NCBI GenBank assembly: GCA_036278735.1
Contig: DASUKM010000014.1
Coordinates: 1-64,000, forward strand
Source: DASUKM01 sp036278735
GTDB taxonomy: Bacteria; Acidobacteriota; Vicinamibacteria; Vicinamibacterales; 2-12-FULL-66-21
Length of the DNA stretch: 64,000 nt
Direction: 5' to 3'
In this document: positions 1 to 8,911 of the stretch, piece after piece
Layout: each line of letters opens with the position of its first letter
Numbering within the stretch: the stretch's first letter is position 1
The notes under the pieces: generated by a model
The model's input: only the letters and a program-made list of their open reading frames with translations
Told to the model about the DNA's origin: nothing
Databases searched by the model: none
Program-made: the position numbers and the translations under genes

Positions 1-13
1 GAAACAGAAGAGC

Positions 14-985
14 GTGGCCCCCCCGTTCGTGCGGTTCGTGATCAAGCGCGCGCTCGCGGCGGTGCTGCTGGTGTTCCTCGTCTCCTCGGCGGCGCTCTGG
101 CTGGCGCAGGTCGCCCCCGGCGACTATACGTCGCGGTTCGACACCGACCCGCGCGTCCTCGCCGCCGAACGCCACCGGCTCGGGCTCGATCGCCCGGCCG
201 CGCAGCAATATGCCGACTGGCTGCGCCGCAGCCTCACGCTCGACATGGGGGAGTCGTTCCGGTACCACCAGCCCGTGACGAGGCTCGTGCGCGTCTACGC
301 GGCCAATACGGCGCTGCTCGCGCTGGCCGCCCTGATCCTGGCGACGGCCCTCGGCGTGCCGGCAGGATTGCTGACCGGGAGTCGTCGGGGCGGCGTGCTG
401 GTGCGGGTGGTCCGCGGCGCCTCGCTCGTGCTGCTCTCGGTCCCGCCGCTCATCACCTCGCTCCTGCTCCTGCTCGTCGCGGCTCGAACCGGCTGGTTTC
501 CGGTGGGAGGGCTGGATATGCCCGAGGCGGGCGCGTCGTGGACGGCGATCGTCGCCTCGGCGCTCCACCACGTCGCGCTTCCGGCGCTGGCGCTCGCGTT
601 GCCCCTCGCGGCCATGATCGAGCGCCTTCAGGCCGAAGCGCTGCGCGAGGCGCTGGGGCAGCCGAGCATGCTGGCGGCGCTCGCGCGCGGCATCCCGAAG
701 CGGCGCGTCATCGGCGTCCACGCGTGGCGGCTCTCGCTCGGGCCGCTGCTGGCGATCTACGGCGTGATCGTGGGTTCGCTCTTCAGCGGCTCGTTTGCGG
801 TCGAGATCGTGACCGCCTGGCCAGGGCTCGGCAACCTGATGATCCAGGCGCTCGTCGCGCGCGACACGTACCTCGTCGCCGGCTGCGCCGCCGCCGGCAC
901 GCTGTTCCTCGCGGTCGCCATGTTCCTCGCGGATCTGGCGCACGGCGCGATCGATCCCCGCGTCGAGACGGGAGGCGCCTCGTGA
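14..985 (+). CDS. ABC importer permease, DppB/OppB type
   Basis: Inner-membrane permease subunit of a binding-protein-dependent importer of the peptide/nickel class. It has 323 residues. The first membrane helix (about residues 9-30) is followed by a long periplasmic loop containing PGDYTSRFD, as is usual for DppB-type subunits, and then several hydrophobic helices. The cytoplasmic coupling (EAA-type) loop is near LARGIPKRRVIGVHAWR, about residues 220-240. The GTG at 14 was chosen as the first in-frame start; later GTG codons near 29 and 38 cannot be excluded. Its stop overlaps the next permease by four bases (GTGA), so the two are translationally coupled. The binding protein and ATPases are not in the window and may lie to the left. 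Substrate is unknown. Confidence 0.8.
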   Translation: MAPPFVRFVIKRALAAVLLVFLVSSAALWLAQVAPGDYTSRFDTDPRVLAAERHRLGLDRPAAQQYADWLRRSLTLDMGESFRYHQPVTRLVRVYAANTALLALAALILATALGVPAGLLTGSRRGGVLVRVVRGASLVLLSVPPLITSLLLLLVAARTGWFPVGGLDMPEAGASWTAIVASALHHVALPALALALPLAAMIERLQAEALREALGQPSMLAALARGIPKRRVIGVHAWRLSLGPLLAIYGVIVGSLFSGSFAVEIVTAWPGLGNLMIQALVARDTYLVAGCAAAGTLFLAVAMFLADLAHGAIDPRVETGGAS

Positions 986-1971
986 GCGCGGGGCGCCGGA
1001 CAGGACTGGCCGCACTGGCCGCGATCGCCCTGCTCACGACGTTCGCCCCCCTCATCGTGCCGTACGATCCCGGCCGCCAGTTCGCGGATTATCCCTACGC
1101 CCCGCCCATGCGGCCGCACGTCCGGTCGGCCGACGGCTGGCATCTTCCGTTCGTCTATCCGATTCGGGCGGTCGACCGGCTCGAACGCGAGTACGGCGCG
1201 GATCGCGCGGTTCGGATGCCGCTTCGCTGGGGCGCGCACGGCCGGTTGCTCAGTGTGGACGAGGGGGCGTCGCCCTGGTTCCTGCTGGGGAGCGACGGCC
1301 TGGGGCGCGACGTGCTGTCGCGCGTGCTGCTCGGCGCCCGCCTGTCGCTCGGCGTCTCGGCGGCGGCCACCCTCCTGGCCCTGCTGATCGGCGCCACAAT
1401 CGGGGCCGCGGCGGGCCTGACGCGCGGCTGGCGCGACGAACTGCTGATGCGCGGCGCCGATTTCGTGCTCGTCCTGCCCGCGATCTACGTGGTCCTGGCT
1501 CTCCGCGCCGCACTGCCGCTCGTGCTGTCCACCCGCGAGGTGTTCGCCGCGCTGGTGCTCGTCCTCGGACTCGTCGGCTGGCCGGCGGTGGCGCGCGGCG
1601 TGCGGGCGATCGTGGCGGCTGAAGGATCCCAGGAGTACGCAGAAGCGGCACGCGCGGCGGGGGCTGGCCCGTGGCGAATTCTGCAACACCATCTGCTGCC
1701 GGCCGCGCGGGGATTTCTGTTCGTCCAGGCGTGCGTCCTGGTGCCCGCCTTCGTGCTCGCCGAGGCGACGCTCTCGTTCGTCGGGCTCGGATTTGCCGCG
1801 CCTGCAGCGAGTTGGGGGGCCATGCTGCAAGACGCGGCGTCGGTCCGGACGTTGGCCGAAGCCCCCTGGCTGCTCGCGCCGGCGGCGGCGATCGTCGCCA
1901 CAGTTTTTGCCGTCCACCTGGCCGCCGCCACTCCCCCCGAACCATGGCTCTGGAGGGATGGTGGCCACTAA
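982..1971 (+). CDS. ABC importer permease, DppC/OppC type
   Basis: Second permease subunit, forming the membrane pore with the upstream DppB-like protein. It has 329 residues from a GTG that overlaps the upstream stop (GTGA). The DppC signature LGSDGLGRDVLSRVLLGAR comes before the core helices, and the EAA loop is YAEAARAAGAGPWRILQHHL. The region between the first helix and the signature (about residues 30-95) is longer than in typical DppC and carries a hydrophilic periplasmic stretch. No ATPase gene follows, so the cassette ends here or is completed elsewhere. Family assignment is firm; peptide specificity is inferred only from family. Confidence 0.8.
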   Translation: MSAGRRTGLAALAAIALLTTFAPLIVPYDPGRQFADYPYAPPMRPHVRSADGWHLPFVYPIRAVDRLEREYGADRAVRMPLRWGAHGRLLSVDEGASPWFLLGSDGLGRDVLSRVLLGARLSLGVSAAATLLALLIGATIGAAAGLTRGWRDELLMRGADFVLVLPAIYVVLALRAALPLVLSTREVFAALVLVLGLVGWPAVARGVRAIVAAEGSQEYAEAARAAGAGPWRILQHHLLPAARGFLFVQACVLVPAFVLAEATLSFVGLGFAAPAASWGAMLQDAASVRTLAEAPWLLAPAAAIVATVFAVHLAAATPPEPWLWRDGGH

Positions 1972-2256
1972 CCGATAGAATCAGCAGCACTTATCAGCGA
2001 AACGCCGCGTGTTCCAGACCTGCACGCGTGTGCCGGGACGGAACAATCACCCCGAAGAACAAACCCTTCATCACGTTACGGCGACGCAATCGCCGCCGTT
2101 ACGATTCTGTTGTTCCGTTCTGGAGCACAGGGCCCTTCCTGAACCCTTCGCATCCGGTCGCCTCGTTTCGCGTAATTCGTTCGTGTATTGGCGCTTACGC
2201 TGAAACGCCCGCAGCCCTGCCGTTCTGGCCCCCCACTTGCTCATCTGGGCAGCGTG
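1972..2256. other. Intergenic leader of the first subtilase module
   Basis: This 285-base gap holds no convincing gene. An imperfect inverted repeat lies at 2075-2102 (arms GTTACGGCGACG and CGCCGCCGTTAC, 10 of 12 pairs), followed by a more AT-rich stretch (2100-2190). It could be the terminator of the permease operon or an operator for the protease gene. No good -35/-10 pair was found. Confidence 0.3.
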
Positions 2257-4227
2257 ATGAACGTGCGCTCCTCCTCCGTTCTGGCGGCCCTTGCCCTCGC
2301 GTTGTCGCTTCCGGCGACGGCGCAGGGGGGGCCGAGTGGCCATTCGAAACTCGATCGTGTCCTGCGTGCCGCCGAGCAGACCGCCCATCCGCCCACCGAG
2401 CGGGTGATCATCCAGACGCGCAGCGCGGCGGCCCGGCAGGCGCTCGAACGCGCCCTGCGGGCGCACGGCGACACGATTGAAGACCAGCATCCGTCGCTGA
2501 ACGCCCTCACCGTGCAGCTGCACGGGGAAGATCTCGCGGCCCTGGATGCCGACCCGTCGGTGCTCGTCGTCTCGTCCGACGCGGACGTCACGGTGACCTC
2601 CGCGAAAAACGCGAGGCCCGACAAGGGCAACGCGCACGCCAACGGCCACGCCCGCAAGACGTCGTCTTCGTCCAGCTTCGCCCCGCTTCCCGGCCTGCTC
2701 CGCGACGAACTCGGCGCCAACACCCTCGCGTATCAGGGGCGCGGGATTGGCGTGGCGATCATCGACTCCGGCATCGAGCCGAACGCCGACCTCCTGCTGC
2801 AGATTCGCGGCTTCTGGGACTTCACGCGCGGCGGCGTGCCCGCCATCCCGTACGACGACTACGGCCACGGCACCCACGTCGCCGGCCTGATTGCGAGCAA
2901 CGGCGGCGAATCAGGCGGCGCGTTCACCGGCGTCGCCCCCGGCGCGCGGCTCTTCGGCTTCAAGGTGCTCGACAAGAACGGCCGCGGCCACTCGAGCGAC
3001 GTGCTGAAGGCGCTCGAGTTCATCGTCGCCAACCACGATCGGCTCGGCATCGACGTCATCAATCTGTCGCTCGGCCATCCCGTGCTGGAACCGGCCGCCA
3101 CCGACCCGCTCGTGCAGGCGGTCGAAAGCGCCGTGCGCGCGGGCATCGTGGTCGTGACCGCCGCCGGGAACGTCGGCGCGGACGACAGCGGCAAGGTCGG
3201 CTACGCGGGCATCACTTCCCCCGGCAACGCTCCCTCCGCCATCACGGTCGGGGCGGTCGACACGCACGACACGGTCGCGCACAGCGACGACCGCGTGGCG
3301 TTCTTCAGCTCACGCGGGCCGACCTGGTACGACGGCTTCGCCAAGCCGGACGTCGTCGCGCCTGGTGTGGGGCTGGTCTCGAACGCCGCGCGCTACGCGA
3401 CGCTCTACCGCGAGTACCCGGAGATCCTCGAGAGCGTCCCCGGCACCCGGTCGCAGTTCGCGGTGCTCAGCGGCACGAGCATGGCCGCCGCCGTCACGAC
3501 CGGCGTGGTCGCCGACGTGCTCGAGGCGAGCCGCACGGCCAACCGTAACAAGCCCGAGCTGACGCCGAACGCCGTCAAGGCGCTGCTGCAGTACACGGCA
3601 CTGCCGGTGCACGACGACCACGGCGCGCCGTATGACGCGCTCACGCAGGGCACCGGCGAGGTCAACGTCGTCGGCGCCGCCGGCGTCGCCGCCGCCATCG
3701 ACACCAGCATTCCGGTCGGCCAGCCCTGGACCGCCTACCGCCTCTCCGAGACGACGACCCTGGGCGGCGAGACGATGGCCTGGGCCCAGAACATCGTCTG
3801 GGGCACGTCGCTCGTGACCGGCTCCAATATTGTCTGGAGCAACAGCCTTGCGTTCGGCGACAACATCGTCTGGGGGACGTCGGCCCTGTGCTCGGCGACC
3901 GACCCGTCCTGCGACAACATCGTCTGGGGCACCGCCGCCTTCCTCGACAACATCGTCTGGGGCACCAACATCGTGTGGTCCTCCAACATCGTCTGGGGGA
4001 CCTCGATGCTTGGCGTCCGCGACGGCGACAACATCGTCTGGGGCACGGCCCTGGGGCGCGACGGCGGCGACAACATCGTGTGGGGGACGGCCGCCGGCCG
4101 GGACGGCGGCGACAACATCGTCTGGGGGACGTCGCTCCTCGGCCCCGACAACATTGTGTGGGGGACGCTCGATCGGGCGGACAACATCGTCTGGGGCACG
4201 CTGACAGGCGCGCTGGGAGGCTTCTGA
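2257..4227 (+). CDS. Secreted S8 subtilase with DNIVWGT-repeat tail (module 1)
   Basis: Predicted secreted subtilisin-family serine protease of 656 residues. ATG 2257 was preferred because it begins a clear signal peptide (MNVRSSSVLAALALALS, cleavage near ATA-QGG); a longer TTG-started frame reaches 2188. A prodomain-like region (about 40-130) precedes the catalytic domain. The triad is Asp170 (IIDSGIE), His204 (YGHGTHVAG) and Ser408 (SGTSMAAA). From about residue 510 to the end the protein is built of twelve NIVW units, ten of them NIVWGT, separated by short Gly/Asp/Ala-rich linkers, one containing CSATDPSC. The tail role is unknown; a repeated beta-strand solenoid or surface-anchor module is possible. 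The stop shares one base with the start of the following GNAT gene. Confidence 0.9.
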   Translation: MNVRSSSVLAALALALSLPATAQGGPSGHSKLDRVLRAAEQTAHPPTERVIIQTRSAAARQALERALRAHGDTIEDQHPSLNALTVQLHGEDLAALDADPSVLVVSSDADVTVTSAKNARPDKGNAHANGHARKTSSSSSFAPLPGLLRDELGANTLAYQGRGIGVAIIDSGIEPNADLLLQIRGFWDFTRGGVPAIPYDDYGHGTHVAGLIASNGGESGGAFTGVAPGARLFGFKVLDKNGRGHSSDVLKALEFIVANHDRLGIDVINLSLGHPVLEPAATDPLVQAVESAVRAGIVVVTAAGNVGADDSGKVGYAGITSPGNAPSAITVGAVDTHDTVAHSDDRVAFFSSRGPTWYDGFAKPDVVAPGVGLVSNAARYATLYREYPEILESVPGTRSQFAVLSGTSMAAAVTTGVVADVLEASRTANRNKPELTPNAVKALLQYTALPVHDDHGAPYDALTQGTGEVNVVGAAGVAAAIDTSIPVGQPWTAYRLSETTTLGGETMAWAQNIVWGTSLVTGSNIVWSNSLAFGDNIVWGTSALCSATDPSCDNIVWGTAAFLDNIVWGTNIVWSSNIVWGTSMLGVRDGDNIVWGTALGRDGGDNIVWGTAAGRDGGDNIVWGTSLLGPDNIVWGTLDRADNIVWGTLTGALGGF

Positions 4228-4898
4228 TGAAGGCCTGTCCCACGCACCAGTCGGTCGCCATGGTCAGCACGTCGACCACGATGCACGCCAGGACGGCCAA
4301 CGCCGAAGCGGTCGAGAGCGACTGGCGACAGATGCTGCCGGTGCTCCGCGGCCCCGGGGTCACGCTGCGCGAGCTGCGGCTCGCCGACGCCCCCGCGCTC
4401 CTGGAACTGCTGACGACCGCGGAGGTCGCGCGCTTCATTTCGCCGCCGCCCACGACCGTCGAGGGCTTCGAGCGGTTCATTCAGTGGACGCAACGGGAGC
4501 GGGCCGCCGGGCGCTACGTCTGCCTCGCGGTCGTGCCCGAGGGCATGGATACGGCGATCGGGATCTTTCAGGTGCGGCAACTCGAACCGGGATTCGGCAC
4601 CGCCGAATGGGGATTCGCCATCGGCGCATCGTTCTGGGGGACGGGGGTATTCATGGACGCGGCGAAGCTGACGATTGAATTCGCGTTCGACACACTCGGT
4701 GTGCATCGGCTGGAAGCCCGCGCGGCGGTCCTCAACGGCCGCGGTAACGGTGCGCTGGCCAAGGTAGGGGCCGTGAAGGAAGGGGTGCTCCGCAAGAGCT
4801 TCCTCCGCGACGGCGAATACCTCGATCAGGCGCTCTGGTCGATCGTGCGGGAAGACTGGCGCCGGGCCAAAGCGGTCTGGGGTTCGATCATTCATTAA
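4227..4898 (+). CDS. GNAT acetyltransferase, RimJ/RimL type (module 1)
   Basis: Predicted acetyl-CoA-dependent N-acetyltransferase of 223 residues, presumably cytoplasmic as no signal peptide is seen. RimJ/RimL-type features are VTLRELRLADAPALLELLT near residues 50-70, the central EWGFAIGASFWGTGVFMDA segment, and HRLEARAAVLNGRGNGAL toward the C-terminus (the acetyl-CoA-binding and N-acyl region of this family). About 45 residues of unassigned N-terminal extension come first. Its ATG overlaps the protease stop by one base (TGATG), so the two are almost certainly translated together. Substrate is unknown; candidates include the protease itself before export, a co-expressed peptide, or an unlinked target. 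Confidence 0.85.
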   Translation: MKACPTHQSVAMVSTSTTMHARTANAEAVESDWRQMLPVLRGPGVTLRELRLADAPALLELLTTAEVARFISPPPTTVEGFERFIQWTQRERAAGRYVCLAVVPEGMDTAIGIFQVRQLEPGFGTAEWGFAIGASFWGTGVFMDAAKLTIEFAFDTLGVHRLEARAAVLNGRGNGALAKVGAVKEGVLRKSFLRDGEYLDQALWSIVREDWRRAKAVWGSIIH

Positions 4899-4931
4899 CG
4901 CAACGCGAACTAGGACGGAAGGACTCGTACC

Positions 4932-7196
4932 GTGATTCATTGGCGATTGAAACCAACGGCAGCGCTGGCAGTTCTGCTGGCCTGCTTTTTCGGATTCGCG
5001 CCGCCCGCGGCGGCCGGCCCGAAATCCGGAGATCATCCCAAGCTCGATCGCGTCCTCAACGACCGGGCCGAGCACGCGGGCGGCGGCCGGTCGCGGGTGA
5101 TCGTGACCCTGAAGCCCGGGTGGGATGCCTCTGCGGCCATCAAGCAGGCGAACGGCCGTCTCGGCCGGCGCCTCGACTCGATCAACGGGCAGGTCGTCGA
5201 ACTGCCGAACGCGCTCATCCGCAAGCTGGCCGACAACCCCGCGGTCGAGAGCATCCACTGGGATCGCCCCACGCAGGGTCTCCTGAACCGCGTGGCGGTC
5301 ACGGTCGGGGCGCGCGCCGTGCAGTTCGCGATGGGCTACGACGGCGCGGGCATCGGCGTCGCCGTGATCGACTCGGGCGTCACCTCCTGGCACGACGACC
5401 TCACGTATCGCGGCAGCAATCCGCGCGTGAAGGTGGTCAACGGCCAGCGCGTCAGCGCCTTTGTCGACTTCGTCAACGGCCGGACGTCGGCGTACGACGA
5501 TTACGGGCACGGCACGCACGTGTCGGGCATCATCGCCGGCAATGGCTACGATTCGTTCGGTAGCCGCGCCGGAATCGCGCCGGCGGCCGACATCGTCAGC
5601 CTGAAGGTGCTCGACGGCAACGGCAACGGCCACATCAGCGACGTGATTGCGGCGCTCGACTGGGCCGTGCAGAACAAGACCGCCTACAACATCCGGGTGG
5701 TCAACCTCTCGGTCGGCGCCCCCGTCACCGAGTCGTACAACACGGATCCGCTGGCGCAGGCGGCCAAGCACGCCGTCCAGGCCGGCATCGTGGTCGTGGC
5801 GGCGGCGGGCAACATCGGCCAGGTGAACGGCAAGGCCGTGTACGGCGCGATTACCGCGCCGGGCAACGCGCCGTGGGTCCTGACCGTGGGCGCCTACAGC
5901 CACAACGGCACCATCTGGCGGTTCGACGACACCATGGCGCCCTACAGCTCGCGCGGGCCCACGATGTTTGACCGGCTGGCCAAGCCGGACCTCGTCGCGC
6001 CTGGCACGGGCACCGCGTCGCTGGCCGCCCCCGGCAGCACGCTGTACAAGGCCGATGCGGGGTATCTGCTCAACGGCAGCTTCTCGCTGTCGAACAAGCC
6101 GTACCTGAGCCTCACCGGCACGAGCATGGCGGCGCCGGTCGTCGCCGGCACCGTCGCGCTGATGCTGCAGGCGAACCCGTCGCTGACGCCCAACGCGGTG
6201 AAGGCGATTCTCGAGTTCACCGCGCAGTCCTACAAGGGCTACGACTACATGACGGAGGGGGCCGGCTTCCTCGACAGCTATGGGGCCGTGCAGCTCGCCC
6301 GGTATTACCGGTACGCGCATGCCGGCGACCGGTATCCGTCGTCGCCGACGTGGAGCCATCACATCGTCTGGGGCAACCACCTGCTGACCAACGGTGTGAT
6401 CGCGCCGCGCGGCAACGCCTGGGCCGCCAACGTGGTCTGGGGCGCCGCGAAGACCGACGGCGGCGACAACATTGTCTGGGGGACGCACTGCAGCGCGACC
6501 GACCCGTCCTGCGACAACATCGTCTGGGGGACGTCGATGCGCGTCTGCGACCCGTCCGACCCCACGTGCGACAACATCGTGTGGGGGACGTCGCTCGGTT
6601 GCAGCACCCTGGATCCGACCTGCGACAACATCGTCTGGGGCACGTCGCTCAGCCTCGATCTCGGCGGCGACAACATCGTCTGGGGAACGTCGCTCAGCCT
6701 GGATCTGAGCCTCGGCCTCGGGGGCGACAACATCGTGTGGGGCACGTCGCTCGATGGCGACAACATCGTCTGGGGCACGAACTGCGGCGGCTCCGACTGC
6801 GGCGACAACATCGTCTGGGGGACGTCGCTGAACCTCGGCCTCGGCGGCGACAATATCGTCTGGGGCACGTCGGTCTCGTGCGACCCGACGGACCCGACCT
6901 GCGACAACATCGTCTGGGGCACGTCGGTCGTCTGCGACCCGACGGACCCGACCTGCGACAACATCGTCTGGGGCACGTCCGACGAGGAGACGCCGCTCTA
7001 CGACGATCCTGACGCGCCGCCACCGTCATTCGACGGCGTGACATGGGACCAGGTCGTCGGAGGAGGGGCCACGTCGACGGACACGACGTCGACGGACACG
7101 ACGTCGACGGACACGACCTCATCGACCGACACGACGCTCTCGACCGTCACGACGACGACCGTTTCAACCCTCGGCAGCCTGCTGGGAGGCCTCTAA
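4932..7196 (+). CDS. Secreted S8 subtilase with DNIVWGT-repeat tail (module 2)
   Basis: Paralogue of the protease in module 1, 754 residues from GTG 4932 with signal peptide LAVLLACFFGFAPPAAA. The triad is Asp147 (VIDSGV), His193 (YGHGTHVSG) and Ser398 (TGTSMAAP). The tail (about 475-700) has thirteen repeats: eleven exact DNIVWGT plus HIVWGN and NVVWGA. Several linkers are Cys pairs of the form CDPTDPTC or CSATDPSC. After the repeats comes a low-complexity Thr/Ser/Asp segment made of TSTDT units, then a hydrophobic-glycine end (SLLGGL) resembling the other protease's ending (LGGF). The stop overlaps the next GNAT start by one base. Activity is inferred from the intact triad. Confidence 0.9.
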   Translation: MIHWRLKPTAALAVLLACFFGFAPPAAAGPKSGDHPKLDRVLNDRAEHAGGGRSRVIVTLKPGWDASAAIKQANGRLGRRLDSINGQVVELPNALIRKLADNPAVESIHWDRPTQGLLNRVAVTVGARAVQFAMGYDGAGIGVAVIDSGVTSWHDDLTYRGSNPRVKVVNGQRVSAFVDFVNGRTSAYDDYGHGTHVSGIIAGNGYDSFGSRAGIAPAADIVSLKVLDGNGNGHISDVIAALDWAVQNKTAYNIRVVNLSVGAPVTESYNTDPLAQAAKHAVQAGIVVVAAAGNIGQVNGKAVYGAITAPGNAPWVLTVGAYSHNGTIWRFDDTMAPYSSRGPTMFDRLAKPDLVAPGTGTASLAAPGSTLYKADAGYLLNGSFSLSNKPYLSLTGTSMAAPVVAGTVALMLQANPSLTPNAVKAILEFTAQSYKGYDYMTEGAGFLDSYGAVQLARYYRYAHAGDRYPSSPTWSHHIVWGNHLLTNGVIAPRGNAWAANVVWGAAKTDGGDNIVWGTHCSATDPSCDNIVWGTSMRVCDPSDPTCDNIVWGTSLGCSTLDPTCDNIVWGTSLSLDLGGDNIVWGTSLSLDLSLGLGGDNIVWGTSLDGDNIVWGTNCGGSDCGDNIVWGTSLNLGLGGDNIVWGTSVSCDPTDPTCDNIVWGTSVVCDPTDPTCDNIVWGTSDEETPLYDDPDAPPPSFDGVTWDQVVGGGATSTDTTSTDTTSTDTTSSTDTTLSTVTTTTVSTLGSLLGGL
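7070..7129 (+). repeat. 15-bp tandem repeat inside subtilase 2
   Basis: Near-perfect copies of ACGTCGACGGACACG encode the TSTDT units of the C-terminal segment. It is likely a flexible, possibly length-variable stalk after the DNIVWGT domain. Confidence 0.8.
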
Positions 7197-7867
7197 TGGA
7201 AAAGATGCCGTTCCGCGACGCCGAGGCCCTCGTGGACGTCCAGGCCGTCATCGCCGCCGCGCGCAGCGTGACGACCTCGTCCGACTGGCGGCGGGCTCTG
7301 CCGGTGCTCACCGGCTCGATGGTCACGCTGCGGGAGCTGCGGCTCTCCGACGCGCCGTCGCTGCTGTCGATGCTGTCGACCGAGGAGGTCGCGCGGTTCA
7401 TCTCGCCGCCGCCGACGACGGTCGAAGGATTCGAGCGCTTCATCGCCTGGACCCATCGTGAACGCGCCGCGGGCAACTACGTCTGCTTCGCCGTCGTGCC
7501 GCACGGGATGGACAGTCCCATCGGCATCTTCCAGGTGCGGCAGCTCGAGCCCGGGTTCGCCACCGCCGAGTGGGGATTTGCCATCGGCTCGGCGTTCTGG
7601 GGGACGGGCGTGTTCATGGACGGTGCCCGGATGGTCGTCGACTTCGCGTTCGACGTCATCCAGACGCACCGGCTGGAAGCGCGCGCGGCGGTCCTGAACG
7701 GCCGCGGCAACGGCGCGCTCCGCAAGGTCGGCGCCTCGCAGGAAGGCGTGCTGCGCAAATCCTTCCTGCGCGACGGCGAATACCTCGACCAGACGCTCTG
7801 GACGATCCTCGACGAGGATTGGCGCCGGTCGAAATCGACATGGGGAGGCTCGGGGCAGGTGCACTGA
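7196..7867 (+). CDS. GNAT acetyltransferase, RimJ/RimL type (module 2)
   Basis: Paralogue of the 4227 acetyltransferase and exactly the same length (223 residues). Identity is very high through the catalytic region: EVARFISPPPTTVEGFERF, IFQVRQLEPGF, EWGFAIGSAFWGTGVFMDG and RLEARAAVLNGRGNGAL recur almost unchanged. The N-terminal 40 residues diverge. ATG 7196 overlaps the TAA of the second protease by one base, repeating the coupling seen in module 1. The conserved length, coupling and order show that the protease-acetyltransferase pair duplicated as a unit and that selection keeps the two genes together. No substrate can be named from sequence. Confidence 0.85.
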   Translation: MEKMPFRDAEALVDVQAVIAAARSVTTSSDWRRALPVLTGSMVTLRELRLSDAPSLLSMLSTEEVARFISPPPTTVEGFERFIAWTHRERAAGNYVCFAVVPHGMDSPIGIFQVRQLEPGFATAEWGFAIGSAFWGTGVFMDGARMVVDFAFDVIQTHRLEARAAVLNGRGNGALRKVGASQEGVLRKSFLRDGEYLDQTLWTILDEDWRRSKSTWGGSGQVH

Positions 7868-7985
7868 GGTAGTAGCTGCGAGCGAGCGCCGCGAGCGAGC
7901 CACAGGCCCGGAGCGGGGTGTAGGGGCCCCCGCGAGGGCCTGTGTAGGGGGTCCGGGGGCGACGCCCCCGGATCAAACCGGACGG
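7868..7985. repeat. Dispersed GC-rich element with GGGGGC-hairpin, copy 1
   Basis: Non-coding DNA after the second GNAT gene. It holds GCGAGCGAGCCAC, CGGAGCGGGGTGTAGGGGCC and a perfect hairpin at 7952-7972 (TCCGGGGGC, loop GAC, GCCCCCGGA). Related copies occur at 39655-39940 and 44804-44924, each after a plus-strand gene. The hairpin could serve as a transcription terminator, though it lacks a T-run. Confidence 0.75.
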
Positions 7986-8026
7986 GGATCGTTCCACGTC
8001 CGGCGTTTTTGTTGTACGGTGGCGGC

Positions 8027-8911
8027 ATGGACCTGCGCGCTGTCTTCCCGCCGATGCCCACTCCGTTCCGCGGCGACGAGGTCGACGAACGCGCCATCGC
8101 CTCGAACGTCGCCCGGTGGATGACGACGGGCCTCGGCGGGATTGTCGCGCTCGGCACGAACGGCGAGGCGGCGCTGCTCGACGAAGAGGAATCGGATCGC
8201 GTGGTCGCCGCCGCGCGGCAGGCGGTGCCCGCCGGGCGCGTGCTGATCGCGGGTGTCGGCCGCGAATCCACGAAGGGGACGGTCGCCGCCGCGCGACGCG
8301 CCGCCCGCCTGGGCGCCGACGCCGTCCTGGTCCGGACGCCGTCGCTCTACAAGGCGCAGACCTCCGTCGCGGCGCTCGAATCGCACTACCGGGCCGTCGC
8401 CGACGACAGTCCGGTCCCGGTGCTCCTGTACAACTACCCCGCGTTGACCGGCGTGCAGTTGACGCCCGCCGTGGTCGCGAACCTGTCCACCCACCCGAAC
8501 GTGGCCGGGATGAAGGAAACGAGCGCGGACGGGGGGCAGTTCGCCGACGTCGCCGGCGTCGTCCCCGATCGATTCACGCTGCTCGCCGGGTCGGCCCCCG
8601 GGTTCTACCCGGCGTTGTGCGCCGGCGCGCGCGGCGGCATCCTCGCGGTTGCCTGCATCCTGCCGGAAGTCTGCATCCGTGTGTTGGAGCTGACCAGGCA
8701 AGCCCAGTACGGGGAGGCGCTCGCGCTGCAGCAGCGGCTGACGCCGATCGCGCGCGCCGTCACGTCGGTCTTCGGGATCGCGGGACTGAAGGCCGCGATG
8801 GACCTGCGCGGGTACACCGGCGGCCCGCCGCGGTCGCCGCTGCTGCCGGCTCCTGCCGCCGCGGTCGATCGGCTGCGGCGCCAGATCTCCGAAATCGAGG
8901 TGTGGTCGTGA
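8027..8911 (+). CDS. DapA-family aldolase, HOGA/dihydrodipicolinate synthase-like
   Basis: Class I (Schiff-base) aldolase of the DHDPS/NAL family, 294 residues; ATG 8027 precedes the conserved N-terminus (VFPPMPTPF) and is preferred over a TTG at 8009. The pyruvate-binding motif is GTNGE, the active-site lysine is Lys163 in GMKETS and the catalytic tyrosine is Tyr135 in LLYNYP. GTNGE rather than GTTGE is closer to 4-hydroxy-2-oxoglutarate aldolases and uncharacterised members than to true DapA. It overlaps the class V aminotransferase start (TGATG), and this pairing suggests an aldolase releasing pyruvate plus an aldehyde acid such as glyoxylate that the aminotransferase then handles. A lysine-biosynthesis role is less likely but not excluded. 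Confidence 0.8.
   Translation: MDLRAVFPPMPTPFRGDEVDERAIASNVARWMTTGLGGIVALGTNGEAALLDEEESDRVVAAARQAVPAGRVLIAGVGRESTKGTVAAARRAARLGADAVLVRTPSLYKAQTSVAALESHYRAVADDSPVPVLLYNYPALTGVQLTPAVVANLSTHPNVAGMKETSADGGQFADVAGVVPDRFTLLAGSAPGFYPALCAGARGGILAVACILPEVCIRVLELTRQAQYGEALALQQRLTPIARAVTSVFGIAGLKAAMDLRGYTGGPPRSPLLPAPAAAVDRLRRQISEIEVWS

Noticed and set aside
538..1971. 477-codon frame starting at 538
   Set aside because: Only its downstream part, from GTG 982, is the DppC-type permease. The earlier part is Arg-rich shadow inside the upstream permease gene.
3735..6976. Long minus-strand frames with DVPQTMLSP repeats opposite the subtilase tails
   Set aside because: They are exact antisense readings of the DNIVWGT coding repeats. 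Composition and lack of a start signal show shadow frames in GC-rich DNA.
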